Positions 46,164 through 55,905 of a stretch of DNA of 64,000 nucleotides are shown here, piece by piece. Made by a program: the position numbers and the translations under genes. Origin of the DNA: G963675935 sp963719005 (GTDB lineage: Bacteria > Planctomycetota > Planctomycetia > Pirellulales > Thermoguttaceae); contig CAVRAR010000008.1 of assembly GCA_963719005.1 (NCBI GenBank), positions 434,001 to 498,000 of the forward strand, in the 5' to 3' direction. How positions within the stretch are numbered: position 1 is the first letter of the stretch; the number at the start of each line of letters is the position of its first letter. The notes under the pieces are model-generated. The model was not told the DNA's origin. It made no database searches and was given only the letters and a program-made list of their open reading frames with translations.

Positions 46164-47096
46164 ATGGCCGCAGCGAAGAAGCAACAATCTGGATCTCCCG
46201 TCGCCGCACACCTGCGGAGACTGTTCTCCTGGTTGTTCGGACCGGCTCGGACTCTGGTCATTGTCGTGCTGCTGGTCGGTCTGTTCGTCGGCGGAGCGTG
46301 GTGGGCGTGGAATCGCTTCCAAGGCCGTATTCTCGCCGCGCGGGAATACCAGATCGGTCCCGAGCAGGTCGAGGTGACGCCGCAGCCGGCTTGGATTCCA
46401 CAGAGCGACGTTCGCGACGAGGTTCTCCGCAGCCCCATGCTCGACGGACGCTTGTCGATCGTGGACGACGACCTCGTCAAGCGAATCACCGACGCCTTCG
46501 CTCGTCACCCCTGGGTAGCGAAGGTCGAACGGGTCGCCAAGAGCTACGGCACGGTGAAAGTCGATATCGTTTACCGCAAGCCGGCGTGCGTGGTCGAACA
46601 GCCCGGCGGTGGGCTGCCGGTCGACGTCGAGGCGGTGTTGCTTCCCACCGAGATGGGCGACATCACGCCGACGGAAGCCGCCCGTTACCCGCGCCTATCC
46701 GGCGTCGATCGCCCGCCGCCCGGCCCGGCGGGAACCCGTTGGGGAGACGCCCGGGTGATCGGTGGGGCGGAAATCGCCGCCGCGTTGGCCGACAAATGGG
46801 AGCCGATGCGACTGGACCACATCGAGCCCTCGATCGCCCATCCATCCACCCGACCAACGACGCCCGACAGTGTTGCGAGCCGCCTGGCCGAACCGGTTTT
46901 CACCCTCGTCACCCGCAGCGGCACGCGGATCGCCTGGGGATACGCGCCCGGCGCGAACGCCGTAGGCGAGCTTTCCGCGGCGGAAAAGGTCGCCCGGCTG
47001 CAACACTATTTCGAGAAGTACGACATGCTGGACGGTCCTGGCGGCAAGGCCCAGGTATTAGACATCCGCGATCTGCCCCCGGCGGTTCAGCCCTGA
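46164..47096 (+). CDS. FtsQ-like cell-division protein
   Basis: The 310-residue protein has a cytoplasmic N-terminus, one membrane segment (TLVIVVLLVGLFVGGAWWAW), and a POTRA-like part: LVKRITDAFARHPWVAKVER, YGTVKVDIVYRKPACVVEQP. The C-terminus has AEKVARLQHYFEKYDMLDGP. This is the layout of FtsQ/DivIB, which in the divisome links FtsA-side and FtsL-FtsB proteins, and the position downstream of murC-murB is that of the dcw cluster. The level of similarity is modest, so FtsQ is likely but not certain. Confidence 0.7.
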   Translation: MAAAKKQQSGSPVAAHLRRLFSWLFGPARTLVIVVLLVGLFVGGAWWAWNRFQGRILAAREYQIGPEQVEVTPQPAWIPQSDVRDEVLRSPMLDGRLSIVDDDLVKRITDAFARHPWVAKVERVAKSYGTVKVDIVYRKPACVVEQPGGGLPVDVEAVLLPTEMGDITPTEAARYPRLSGVDRPPPGPAGTRWGDARVIGGAEIAAALADKWEPMRLDHIEPSIAHPSTRPTTPDSVASRLAEPVFTLVTRSGTRIAWGYAPGANAVGELSAAEKVARLQHYFEKYDMLDGPGGKAQVLDIRDLPPAVQP

Positions 47097-47123
47097 TGCC
47101 CGAGAGCCAATTGACAACGTCCA

Positions 47124-47200
47124 AATAGCCGGGAACCAACGGCTCCCGGAAGGGCGGCGGTTGGCGGCTGCTCTCCGGGAGCCGTTGGCTCCCGGCTATT
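47124..47200. repeat. Family D inverted repeat, copy 4
   Basis: AATAGCCGGGAACCAACGGC and GCCGTTGGCTCCCGGCTATT form the arms, each with an inner hairpin. Confidence 0.85.
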
Positions 47201-47217
47201 GTCGCACGAGATTGGAG

Positions 47218-47763
47218 TCACCCCGTCGGTTGATCCAGGTAGCCGGGGCGAAGCATGCGATATTCGCCGCTGGCGGGATCGAGCGAGTAGATGTTGAAGT
47301 TGGTGCGGATGTCGAAGCCTTCATAGCGGACGGCGAAATTCAACGAGGCCGAGCCGGAGATGTCGTCGCTGCGAATGCGGTGGAACACGCCCCGCGGCCA
47401 AACCAGCATCGCCGCCCCGTCGTAGATGACCTCGCCGCCCTGCAGGATCTGGTGCGGCGCCACCTCGAAACTCTCGATCCGCCCGTGCGCCTTCGTGTAG
47501 ATGTCAACGAAGCGCATGCCGTGCAAAACGATGAGGTTGTCGTCCTGGTGAGTGTGCATGTACCAGGGGCAGGCGATGTCGCCCACCGCGCCGGGCGAGA
47601 TCGCGCCGCCGTCGTGCAAGACGCGATCGAGCCCGTCGATATGCGGCAACGCTTCGGTCGGCACCAGATCGAACGACACGCCCGGCGTCTTGCGAAGCAC
47701 GCGCAACGGAACGATGCGGTAGAGCCCCTCGACTTGCTGGAAAACGAGCTCTTCGTAGTTCAT
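47218..47763 (-). CDS. Cupin-fold protein
   Basis: From ATG 47763 the protein is 181 residues. It has a beta-barrel pattern with WYMHTHQDDNLIVLHGMRFV and MLVWPRGVFHRIRSDD, which contain the cupin metal His residues (H-x-H and later H). It is cytoplasmic by sequence. The reaction is unknown. Upstream in-frame codons to 47955 are not protein-like. A divergent gene starts at 48113. Confidence 0.65.
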   Translation of the reverse strand: MNYEELVFQQVEGLYRIVPLRVLRKTPGVSFDLVPTEALPHIDGLDRVLHDGGAISPGAVGDIACPWYMHTHQDDNLIVLHGMRFVDIYTKAHGRIESFEVAPHQILQGGEVIYDGAAMLVWPRGVFHRIRSDDISGSASLNFAVRYEGFDIRTNFNIYSLDPASGEYRMLRPGYLDQPTG

Positions 47764-48112
47764 GCGACGACCTCGGCTGCTTGGTCGAGACATTGGGAAT
47801 TCACAACGGGACGCAGTATATTGTGTCGGGGAGATCAAGGGAAGATATGGCTTCCTCTTGTCCCGTAAGCGGGCGAGCGGAGACATGTCGGGCGAATGAG
47901 GCGGCGGATTGCTACCCCTCTTTGTAGTGGGTAGTATGCCCGGCAAAAACCGCAAACTGCCGGGAATTGGCCGTGACCCCGCCGGGGAATATGGCTAGAA
48001 TACGCCCTTGGCCTTGCCATCCGGCTCCCTGCGACTGCCCGCCACTTCGCGGAGGCGCTAGCTTCAGGGCCGCGCTCCGCTAGTCGCGAGGTTGCAGCAG
48101 ATCGGACGATTC
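47764..48112. other. Intergenic region, 349 bases, no recognisable element
   Basis: No gene, repeat or clear promoter is seen between the divergent cupin gene and the conserved unknown gene. Confidence 0.5.
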
Positions 48113-49955
48113 ATGGCAAATGCCGCCGGGCCGAGCCCACACACCTTCCACATCCCCGTGATGGGCACCGGCTTCATGATCGATGCTCCGCTGCGGGTAG
48201 CGAAATACGGCATTTCGTCGGTGCTCTCGTTGGTCGATGACGTTCTGATCGAGCAGATGCGGCGGCATCACTGCCAGAAGAACGGCGAACCCTACGAGGA
48301 GATCGGCAACGGTGAAGACGATGCCCGTGCCCGGCGGATCACGGCCTACCTGAACCTGCTGGACCTGCTGGTCCACCGGCAGGTCGAGCGGCTGCAAGCG
48401 TCGCCATTCGAGGCCGGCAGCGAAATCACCCGCTACTACGAGCTGTTGCCGGAGTCGCCGCTTCGGCAGGAATACTCTGCGATGTTGGCAACCGGCGACG
48501 CCGGCCAGCGCCGGCGGCTTCAGGATCGGCTGCGGCGGCTCGCCGTGCCCGGCAGCATCGACGTGAACATCATGTCGAAGGGCGACCGCGACCTGTACCG
48601 CGACGGCGAGAAGCTGCCGGCGAAGTATAGCGACGCTTCGGCGGCGTTGCGAGGGTTCGCCGAGAGTACGCTTGGCGTCGTCCATCGTGCTTTCGGCCGG
48701 CATCAATCCCCGGCTGTACAGTTACGCCGCCGAGTTCGACGACTTCTTCCCCGACGAAGACGGCCTGCTGAAGAAAAAGATCATTCTGAAGGTAAGCGAC
48801 TACCACTCGGCCGAGGTTCAGGGGCGATTCTTTGCGAAACGCGGGCTGTGGGTGTCGGAGTATCGCGTCGAGTCGGGCTTGAACTGCGGCGGCCATACCT
48901 TCGCCACCCAAGGGCACCTGCTCGGCCCGATCCTCGAACAGTTCATGCGGAAGAAGCAAGAGCTTGCCGAACAACTGCACGCGACGTGCGTCAAGGCCCT
49001 GGCCCAGCGCGGCCGGCCCTGCGACAAGCTCTGCCGCGATATTCGCATCACCGTGCAGGGCGGCATCGGCACCGCCGAGGAAGACCGTCTGCTCCGCGAA
49101 CATTACGGCGCCGACGGCACCGGCTGGGCCACGCCGTTCCTGCTGGTGCCCGAGGTCACGAACGTCGACGACGAGCATCTGCGGAAATTGTGCGAAGCCG
49201 GCGACAACGACGTTTATTTGAGCGACAGTTCGCCCTTCGGGCTGCCATTCTGGAACTTGCGCACGTCGGCCAGCGAAGACGCCCGCCGCCGCCGCATCGA
49301 CCAGGGCCGTCCCGGCAGCCCCTGCATCAAAGGTTACGTCAAGTTGTTCAACACGGAGTTCACGCCGCTGCCGATTTGCACCGCCTCGCGGCAGTACCAG
49401 CGGCAGAAGCTGGAACATCTCCTCCGCGAAGACCTGACGGAGCAGCAACGGGCCGCCGTGCGCGAGAGCGTGCTGGCCAAGTCGTGCATCTGCCACGATC
49501 TGGCGGGCGGGGCCACGTTGAAGCTCGGCATCGACCCCGCGGCCACGCCGGCGATCTGTTGCGGCCCGAACATCGTGAACTTCTCGAAAATCGCCTCGCT
49601 GGAGGAGATGGTGGGGCACATCTACGGCCGCACGTCGCTGCTGGCCAATTCCGCCCGGCCCCACGTGTTCCTCCGCGAATTGGCCATCAACATCGACTTC
49701 CTGTGCAAGGAACTGAAGAAGTATCAGCTTGGGATCGGTTCCTACACCCTCGACTACTTCGAGGAATTCCGCGATAATCTGCTCGGCGGCATCGACCATT
49801 ATCGGCGTTTCGCCGACCGGATCGGCGCGAAGGTGCGGGCCGCGTTTCTCGTCGAGTTGGAGCGATTGCAGATGGCCGTCGCGGCGATTCCCATCGCGGC
49901 GGATGAGACGCCGTCCGACGACGCCGATTCGTGGGAGACCCGCCTCGCGTCGTAA
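48113..49955 (+). CDS. Conserved protein of unknown function, about 610 residues, one frameshift
   Basis: Starting at ATG 48113 (MANAAGPSPHTFHIPVMGTG), the protein has FMIDAPLRVAKYGISSVLSL, RRITAYLNLLDLLVHRQVER and DVNIMSKGDRDLYRDGE. One indel near 48673 is flanked by sequence that joins well (AESTL to ASSIVLSAGINPRLYS). After it come SGLNCGGHTFATQGHLLGPI, RITVQGGIGTAEEDRLLREH, VPEVTNVDDEHLRKLCEAGD and several Cys motifs (KSCICHDLAGG, PAICCGPNIVN). The 'GGIGTAEE' and 'ITVQGG' motifs hint at a flavin-type TIM barrel, but I cannot name the family. It has no signal peptide. A nitroreductase follows on the same strand. Confidence 0.6.
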
Positions 49956-49970
49956 CGGAAGGGGACGGAG

Positions 49971-50016
49971 GGGGACTGTCCCAATTTTCGTGTCAGTGAA
50001 AATCGGACTGTCCCCT
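49971..50016. repeat. Family A inverted repeat, copy 6
   Basis: GGGGACTGTCCCAATTTTCG ... GAAAATCGGACTGTCCCC. Intergenic. Confidence 0.85.
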
Positions 50017-50112
50017 TCGCCGGGATCTCCGTCCCCCTTGCCCCGCCGACGTTTTCTGGCGGATAATTGCGGCGAGCGAGCGACCGCAATCATGACCTGA
50101 AGGAGGTGAATC

Positions 50113-50622
50113 ATGGACACGTTGGAAGCCATCCGCACTCGTCGCAGCGTTCGCAAGTATCAGGATCGGCCCGTGCCCGAGGAACTGGTGCAAAAACTGT
50201 TGGCGGCGGCGATGAGCGCCCCGAGCGCCCGCAACCAGCAGCCGTGGCAATTTGTGGTGATCGACGATCGGCGGATGCTGGCCGATGTGGCCGAGATCAA
50301 TCCGAACGCCCAAATGGCCCGCCAGGCGCCGCTGGGCATCATGGTGTGCGGCGATCTATCGTTGGAGAAGTCGCCCGGCTATTGGGTGGTCGATTGTGCG
50401 GCGGCGGTCGAGAACATGCTGCTGGCCGCCCACGCCCTGGGGCTCGGGGCGGTCTGGACCGGGGTTTTTCCACGTGAGGAGCGGATGGAAGGGCTGCGGC
50501 ACTTGGTGAAACTCCCGAAGAGCGTCATCGCCCACAGTTTCGTCGTCGTCGGCTATCCCGCCGAGCAGCCCCCGCCGCAAGACCATTTCCGCCAAGACCG
50601 CGTGCATCGCAACGGCTGGTGA
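50113..50622 (+). CDS. Nitroreductase-family FMN protein
   Basis: The 169-residue protein starts at ATG 50113 with a perfect ribosome site (AAGGAGGTGA, 3 bases before ATG). It has AIRTRRSVRKYQDRPVPEEL, MSAPSARNQQPWQFVV, CGDLSLEKSPGYWVVDCAAA and EHLGLGAVW-like GLGAVWTGVFPREERMEG. These are the FMN-binding loops of the nitroreductase fold, which reduces nitro or quinone substrates with NAD(P)H. The unusually strong ribosome site suggests high expression. Confidence 0.9.
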   Translation: MDTLEAIRTRRSVRKYQDRPVPEELVQKLLAAAMSAPSARNQQPWQFVVIDDRRMLADVAEINPNAQMARQAPLGIMVCGDLSLEKSPGYWVVDCAAAVENMLLAAHALGLGAVWTGVFPREERMEGLRHLVKLPKSVIAHSFVVVGYPAEQPPPQDHFRQDRVHRNGW

Positions 50623-51109
50623 AGGCCGCCGGTTACGGTCGGCCTCTTCCCCGTTGGCGTGGCGCATTAACCTGTTGCTTGTCACCGAGGCGCACGCGCT
50701 TCGTACTTTCTCTCCACAATCTCGTCGGCCGATCAATATTTTCTTTTGGCACGCCGTTCGCTCTAAGAGAAATCAGTTGGCTGTCCCGGGGCGAACCGGG
50801 GCCGGGGCCGGTTGAGAGAGGTGTCACGGGGCCGCAACAGAGAAGAGTGCTGGGTTGGGGGGAAACTGAGGAAGAGACAGCGTTTTGGGTCGGAGTGCAA
50901 TCGTCGAAACGTCTTAATTGAAAACAGGTTACCTATCCCCGAGGAAAACGGAGAAAAGAGGCACCCCCCGACGGATCGGAAGCCCCCGCTTCCGATAACG
51001 ACTGGCGAGCTGACAGTTGGTCGCCCGAACCGCTGTCAGCTCGCCTGTTTTATTTTGCTACAGCAAAATTGAACACTTTGTGTGGAATTGAACAGTCTTG
51101 GGCAGTGGG
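50623..51109. other. 487-base gap with a terminator near its end
   Basis: No gene is seen. A terminator-like hairpin lies at 51004-51055; 50640-50990 shows no recognised element. Confidence 0.5.
51004..51055. terminator. Terminator-like hairpin
   Basis: GGCGAGCTGACAG and CTGTCAGCTCGCC pair (13 bp) around a 15-base loop, followed by TGTTTTATTTT. It could end the nitroreductase transcript or belong to the IS1 end. Confidence 0.7.
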
Positions 51110-51796
51110 CTAACATTGTGTTGCTAGCCGGTTGAGAAGTTCTTTTAGGCTCCAAACGTGGTCCGTCAGACCCGCTTTCATGGCTGGCGTTGTGGCCGTT
51201 CCCCGCTCCCCCTTCTTCTTGCCCTTGGATAGGGTCATGTACGGCCGGCAGCAGTTGTAGTAGAGGAAGTAGATTGCCAAGTGGTATTCGTGGTTCTGTC
51301 GCTTCTTGCTGAATCCATTGGTCAACCGCGTCATTCGCCGAACCCCCATTCGGATGCTCAGATTGTGCCGTTCGATATGGGAAGTGCAAACCAAGGCCGG
51401 ATCGGGAAAGCCGCAAACACAGTGCCATCGGATGTCCACTATCGACCCCGGCGAGTATCGTACCTCTGCGGTCCCCGATGGGCTGCCATAGACCTTGATG
51501 AGTTGCGCCAGGTCCACTTGCTCGTTGAACACGGCCGGAATGACGGTTTCATAGGGCTGAAAGCCATCTACCGACATTTGGCAACGGCCGGGGATAGCGT
51601 GCCGTAGCATTTCGGCGAAGTTCGCCGTATCGACTGAGGTTCGCCGACCGACGTGAAATGCCAAGAGTAGCTTGCTGGTCTTTTCGATGGCCGTGAACGT
51701 ATAGCAGTCGCCATACTCTTTGCTGTAGTGTTTGGCCTGTCGGCGCTTCTCTTTGCAGCCGATGAAATCCCACACCTCATCGACCTCTACGTCCAT
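51110..51796 (-). pseudogene. IS1-family transposase, N-terminus missing
   Basis: The 228-residue reading frame begins VEVDEVWDFIGCKEKRRQAK, the IS1 motif with the first Asp-type catalytic residue, and continues KTSKLLLAFHVGRRTSVDTA, MSVDGFQPYETVIPAVF and ERHNLSIRMGVRRMTRLTNG. IS1 transposases start with a 40-60-residue zinc-finger and HTH domain; that part is absent here and the frame begins with this DDE region. It is therefore a 5'-truncated remnant, near an IS3-family element. Confidence 0.8.
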
Positions 51797-51905
51797 AGCG
51801 GGGAGTGTCTTGGTTCAGCGTGAAATGGAAACTTCGATTGGCTTGCTAGGATCGTCCGGGTGTTGAAGTTGGTTGGTAGTGCTTGGATTTTTCGCTTTGG
51901 TGTTG
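51110..51905. mobile_element. IS1-family insertion sequence remnant
   Basis: The boundaries cannot be fixed because no terminal inverted repeats are recognised. The 110 bases after the truncated transposase (51797-51905) carry nothing else. Confidence 0.5.
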
Positions 51906-52041
51906 TAAGCGAGGGAGGTGGGCGGCAGCAGAACCACCGCCCGGACCTCGCTCACAACCCCTGGGGCGGCGCTCGGGTCGGTTCCCACCGGAGCCCTATC
52001 CTCCGCCCAGGTCGTCTCTCATCGTAACGTCCTTCTTTCGA

Positions 52042-52976
52042 TCAGGCAACCGTCCGCAAACGGGCCGCCTCTCGCTGCTCCTTTCTACGCTCGCGGGCCT
52101 CCGTCAGTTTGCGATCGCGGGCTGCGAAGATCTCCGCCTCACGGCCCGCCAATTTGTCCGCCGGCGCCACATAGCCAATCGCGCTGTGCAATCGCACCTC
52201 GTTGTAGTGCTCCACGTAACGAGCCACAATGCGGATGGCATCCTCCAGCGAGATCGGCGTGCCCGGCCGCAGGCACTCGCCCTTGATGCTCCCGTGAAAT
52301 CGCTCCAGTTTGCCGTTGCTCTGCGGATAGTACGGGCTGGTGCGCACGTGCGTCATCCCGCAGATGCGAATGAACTCTTTGAAGTCCTTCGCCAAAAACT
52401 GCGACCCATTGTCGCTGATGATCCGCGGCGTCTCCTTGGGGAACTTCTCCCGCGCGCGTTGCAGGATCGTCAGTTCATCTTGCTCGGTCATCGAGCGGCG
52501 AATCTCCCAATGCACGGTGTAGCGGCTGTAGCCGTCGAGGATCGTCGTCAGGTAGTAAAACGTGCCGTGGATGTTGAGGTAGCTGATGTCGATATGCCAG
52601 TGTTCATGGGGTTTTTGCGGCTGTTGGAAGCCCGTGCCTTTCTTCGACGGCTTGTTCGTCGACGCCCGATGCGGCCCGCCGCCTTCAATACGCGATAGAC
52701 GCTGCTGGGACTGACGGCCACCACGTCGCGGTCGAGCATCATGAACGCCAAACGCCGGTAGCCTTCCAGTGGATACTCGAAGGAGAAGCGGATGATGGCC
52801 TGCTTCTCCCAATCTTCGAGCCACCAGTCGCGCGGCACCCAGCCGTTGTGTTCGTTCCGCTTGCCGTAGCGATCCTTCCAGTCGTGGAACTTGCTCTGGC
52901 CAATGCCCAGCCAAGCCACGAACTTTCTGGCGGGAATCTCCGTGCGCTCGTTCCAACGGCGCACGTAATCGACCAC
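52042..52976 (-). CDS. IS3-family transposase OrfB (frameshifted)
   Basis: The first part (52548-52976 frame) reads MVDYVRRWNERTEIPARKFV, FVAWLGIGQSKFHDWKDRYG and PSSVYRVLKAAGRIGRRR, the HTH-like N-terminal region. After a shift near 52672, the integrase core begins HIDISYLNIHGTFYYLTTIL, then IISDNGSQFLAKDFKEFIRI and SNGKLERFHGSIKGE, which contain the three DDE residues D, D and E. The end reads LAGREAEIFAARDRKLTE. It belongs with the OrfA just upstream. The internal shift may be an assembly error, separate from the natural OrfA-OrfB frame change. Confidence 0.85.
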
Positions 52977-53011
52977 TTCATCGCGAGTGTCGTGGGGAAC
53001 CCAACGTCCGT

Positions 53012-53326
53012 TTAGAGTTCCCCATTCTCTTTTGCGCGGACGTTCTCCTCCATCAGTTCGGAGATGACCTCGTTCTTCTGAACGAGCTTGGCCCGCAGTC
53101 GGGCGACTTCCTCCTCCTGGGCGGAAAGCCTCCTGGCCTCGCGTTTGGCGACCGGGTGAAAGGCGGCCGGCGCGTTGTCGAACAGGATTTTCTGCCAGGC
53201 GTAGATTTGGTTCGGCTTGATGCCGTACTCGTCGCAGAGGTCCGAGATGGGCACTTTATCGACCAGATACCTCTTGAGAATGGCAGCCTTCTGGTCCGTG
53301 CCGAAATGTCGTCGTTGTCCACTCAT
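53012..53326 (-). CDS. IS3-family transposase OrfA (HTH protein)
   Basis: The 104-residue protein MSGQRRHFGTDQKAAILKRY has an HTH (ISDLCDEYGIKPNQIYAWQK) and a leucine-zipper-like coiled coil (VARLRAKLVQKNEVISELME). This is the OrfA of IS3 elements, made with OrfB by frameshift. It is followed by OrfB 35 bases later; the normal overlap is not obvious, in line with the other indel seen in OrfB. Confidence 0.85.
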   Translation of the reverse strand: MSGQRRHFGTDQKAAILKRYLVDKVPISDLCDEYGIKPNQIYAWQKILFDNAPAAFHPVAKREARRLSAQEEEVARLRAKLVQKNEVISELMEENVRAKENGEL

Positions 53327-53871
53327 GAAATTCTCCTCGTCTGGGGGAAGATTCTAACCCAGGCGACCGAGAATTTCCATTTCCAATTGGTTCAAGACAA
53401 CGCCACTCGATTTTACAGCCATGATCCCCAATGCCGTACCTTGGCTGAGTTGGCGGGCATGGAAGCGTTCGATCTGCTGCCAACGGACCAAACAATGCTG
53501 GATAAGTTTGTTCTCTCTGACATCCGAGAAGGCAAGGTTTAGCGATAACACATGATAGGCAACTGTCAGTTCGGACACGTGACATTCTAACTCCGCCGAC
53601 GCGCCCTCCGTTTCATACCCACTCTGCCGGGTTATCCCTCAGCAACGCACTGCGGCACCAGTACCTACAATCGCTGTCGGAAGCCCACTCTTTCGGGTTG
53701 TCCCTCAGCAACACAATCATAGCCCAGTACCCACTGCGGGAGAGTGTCCTATTAGTGTGTTGCTGGCTCGCAGCCAACTCATCCAAGAGCCTCTCGAACG
53801 GAAACCGAGTTGGCCCGTTCTTTTCTCCTCGCCTCTTGCGACTCGCTTCGCTGTGGCAAATAATGGGGAGT
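53327..53871. other. 545-base region with direct repeats before the RDD gene
   Basis: It contains two direct copies of a repeat unit of about 50 bases at 53618-53667 and 53684-53733 (CCCACTCTTTCGGGTTGTCC and CCCTCAGCAACAC). Read on the minus strand, each copy encodes a LLRDNPxEWA-like peptide. The first 200 bases could carry a degenerate transposase fragment (RWQQIERFHARQL), but this is not strong. Confidence 0.5.
53618..53733. repeat. Tandem copies of a 50-base GGGTTRTCCCTCAGCAAC repeat
   Basis: The copies at 53618-53667 and 53684-53733 share CCCACTCT ... CGGGTTGTCCCTCAGCAAC. Confidence 0.7.
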
Positions 53872-54885
53872 ATGGCTGACGCAACGGGGGGGCAGATCGA
53901 CACTTGCATTGAAATCGTTACGCCCGAGAACATCGCCTTCCAGCATCGCGTTGCCGGGCCGTTTCGTCGGCTGCCTGCGTTCCTGATCGACGTGGTGATT
54001 CGCGGCGTACTGGGAACTATTTGCACCCTCGTCTTCCTCTTCGCGTTTGGCTCCGTCGGTGCGGGGGGGCTCGGAATCGGCGGGGCGATGATTATCTGGT
54101 TCGTGCTGGGTTGGTTCTATTTCGGGCTGTTCGAGGCGCTCTGGAATGGACAGACGCCCGGCAAGCGGTTGATGGGCATTCGGGTCGTCTCGGTCGAGGG
54201 GCAGCCGATCACGCCGTTTCAGGCGATCCTGCGAAATATCCTCCGTACCGTCAACGTTATGCCCGTGGTGGTTCTCCCCCTCGGGCCGTTTGGCGTGCCG
54301 GCATCGTTGTGTCTGGTCGGCTTGCTGGCAATGATGCTCAACGACCGCTTCCAGCGGCTCGGCGATCTGCCCTCGGGCACGATGGTCGTGATCGAGGAGC
54401 AACGCTATCTGCGCGGGGTGGTGCGGATTACCGAGCCGGAGGCGATCCGCGCCGCCGCATCGATTCCGCCGACGTTCCAGCCGAGCCGCTCGTTGGGCCG
54501 CGTGCTGGCGGCTTACGTTCAACGCCGCCAGTTGTTTCCCTGGGGCCGTCGCATCGAGATCGCCCGGCACATCGGCGAGCCGCTGCGGCAGAAGTTTCAG
54601 CTTCCGCCCGGCACGGACCTCGACATGCTGCTTTGCGGGCTGTATCGCCGTGCGTTCATCGCCGACCGGAGCGACGAGCCGCCGCAAAGCGTTTCGCCGT
54701 TCAAGGGATTGACAAGGTCGGCTGACGAATTCGCCAGGGCGACCGTTGCCGACGGATTATTGCAGACGAACGAGCCGAAAGATGAGAACACGAACCACGG
54801 AGGTACGGAGAGCACGGAGGGCGTGGAGATCACAGAGAGGGTTGTCATGTCGCCTCCTCCCGTTTGGGAGAGGGGCAATGGGTGA
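53872..54885 (+). CDS. RDD-family membrane protein
   Basis: From ATG 53872 the protein is 337 residues (an alternative ATG lies at 53863). RDD motif parts are RRLPAFLIDVVIRGVLGTIC (with R..D), LFEALWNGQTPGKRLMGIRV and LNDRFQRLGDLPSGTMVVIE; three to four membrane segments are seen in the first 180 residues. The C-terminal part ends with a repeat-built tail (NTNHGGTESTEGVE, 54793-54830). RDD proteins are membrane proteins of unclear role, often beside SpoIIM and MoxR/DUF58 genes, as here. This is the first of seven genes on the same strand. Confidence 0.85.
   Translation: MADATGGQIDTCIEIVTPENIAFQHRVAGPFRRLPAFLIDVVIRGVLGTICTLVFLFAFGSVGAGGLGIGGAMIIWFVLGWFYFGLFEALWNGQTPGKRLMGIRVVSVEGQPITPFQAILRNILRTVNVMPVVVLPLGPFGVPASLCLVGLLAMMLNDRFQRLGDLPSGTMVVIEEQRYLRGVVRITEPEAIRAAASIPPTFQPSRSLGRVLAAYVQRRQLFPWGRRIEIARHIGEPLRQKFQLPPGTDLDMLLCGLYRRAFIADRSDEPPQSVSPFKGLTRSADEFARATVADGLLQTNEPKDENTNHGGTESTEGVEITERVVMSPPPVWERGNG
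54793..54830. repeat. ACCACGGAGG repeat at the end of the RDD gene
   Basis: AACCACGGAGGTACGGAGAG and GGAGGGCGTGGAG units, in frame in the RDD C-terminus. It resembles one arm of 23510-23700. Confidence 0.7.
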
Positions 54886-54902
54886 GCACGTGATAAACAG
54901 TC

Positions 54903-54926
54903 CGTGCGAAGCCGCAAGCGGTTTGG
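54903..54926. repeat. GCGAAGCCGCAAGCGGTTTGG palindrome before spoIIM
   Basis: It is a short palindrome of the GAARCCGCAAGCGG family (five copies in the window). It lies 10 bases before the SpoIIM start. Confidence 0.65.
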
Positions 54927-54936
54927 GGTGCAATCA

Positions 54937-55902
54937 ATGAAGGTAGCCGATCTGCTGGAATCGCGACGCATGCAGTGGCGGGAGTTGGAACAACTCTGCG
55001 AGCGGACGAACCACTGGTGGCGGAAGAGGATGCCGGCGGCCGACGTATTGCGGTTCTCGGCGCTCTACCGGGCCGCCTGCGCCGATCTTGCCCTGGCCGA
55101 CGCCTACCAACTTCCCCCCGCGACCATCGAGTATTTGCACCAACTCGTCGGCCGGGCGCACAACCAGCTCTATCGCGGCGAGGCGCTCACGTTCCGCGGA
55201 TGGTTCCGCGAGCTGTTCGTGCTCGTACCGCGACGGCTGCGGGCCGACCGTTGTCTGTGGCTGGCGGCGGGCATTTTCTGGGGATTGTTCCTGCTGACGG
55301 CCCTGCTGGCTCGCTATACGCCCGACTTCGCCGAGTGCGTCCTCACCAAGGAGCAAATGATGACGCTCGAGGAGATGTATTCGAAGCCGGTCGAACGCAG
55401 CCTCTTCGACGGGGGACAACAGGGTAGCTTCATGGGCGGATTCTATATCTACAACAACGGCAGTATCGGGCTGCAATGCTTCGCGTTCGGTCTGTTTCTG
55501 GGGATCGGCGGGCTTTACGAGACCATCTTCAACTCCGTGATACTCGGCACCGTGTTCGGATTCATGGCGAAATCGGCGCATGCGGACAATTTCTTCCAGT
55601 TCGTCACCGCGCACGGCCCCTTCGAGCTGACGGCCGTCGTGCTTTGTGCGGCGGCGGGAATGCGGCTCGGCTTTTCGGTGGTCTGGACGCACGGCCTGAC
55701 GCGGATCGACTCGCTTCGGCTTGCGGGCAAGGAGTCGATGTCGACCGTCTGGGCGGCGTTGGTGCTGTTCGTGTTGGCCGCCGGGATCGAGGGTTTCGTC
55801 TCGCCATCGGCGCTGCCGTACCCGTTCAAGGCGGCCGTGGCGATCCTCTCGACCGTTCTCCTGTTGGTTTACTTCCTTGTGCTCGGCCGGGGAAAGCGCT
55901 GA
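54937..55902 (+). CDS. SpoIIM-family membrane protein
   Basis: The 321-residue protein begins MKVADLLESRRMQWRELEQL, with an N-terminal helical part and YLHQLVGRAHNQLYRGEALT, then at least five membrane segments (LAAGIFWGLFLLTALLARY, GLQCFAFGLFLGIGGLYETI, NSVILGTVFGFMAKSAHAD, HGPFELTAVVLCAAAGMRLG). These are the SpoIIM/DUF95 motifs, including FELTAVVLCAAAGMR. In sporulating bacteria SpoIIM is needed for engulfment, but Planctomycetes do not sporulate and the same protein is found in the MoxR-DUF58 cluster. It is downstream of the RDD gene. Confidence 0.9.
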   Translation: MKVADLLESRRMQWRELEQLCERTNHWWRKRMPAADVLRFSALYRAACADLALADAYQLPPATIEYLHQLVGRAHNQLYRGEALTFRGWFRELFVLVPRRLRADRCLWLAAGIFWGLFLLTALLARYTPDFAECVLTKEQMMTLEEMYSKPVERSLFDGGQQGSFMGGFYIYNNGSIGLQCFAFGLFLGIGGLYETIFNSVILGTVFGFMAKSAHADNFFQFVTAHGPFELTAVVLCAAAGMRLGFSVVWTHGLTRIDSLRLAGKESMSTVWAALVLFVLAAGIEGFVSPSALPYPFKAAVAILSTVLLLVYFLVLGRGKR

Positions 55903-55905
55903 ACG

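Larger units (their letters stand above)
52030..53400. mobile_element. IS3-family insertion sequence
   Basis: The element comprises OrfA and OrfB plus short flanks. I found no clear terminal inverted repeats, so ends are approximate. It interrupts nothing recognisable. Confidence 0.65.

Noticed and set aside
53354..53578. Possible IS4-type transposase fragment on the minus strand
   Set aside because: Only a RWQQIERFHARQL-like stretch is suggestive; the rest does not match and no other piece is present.
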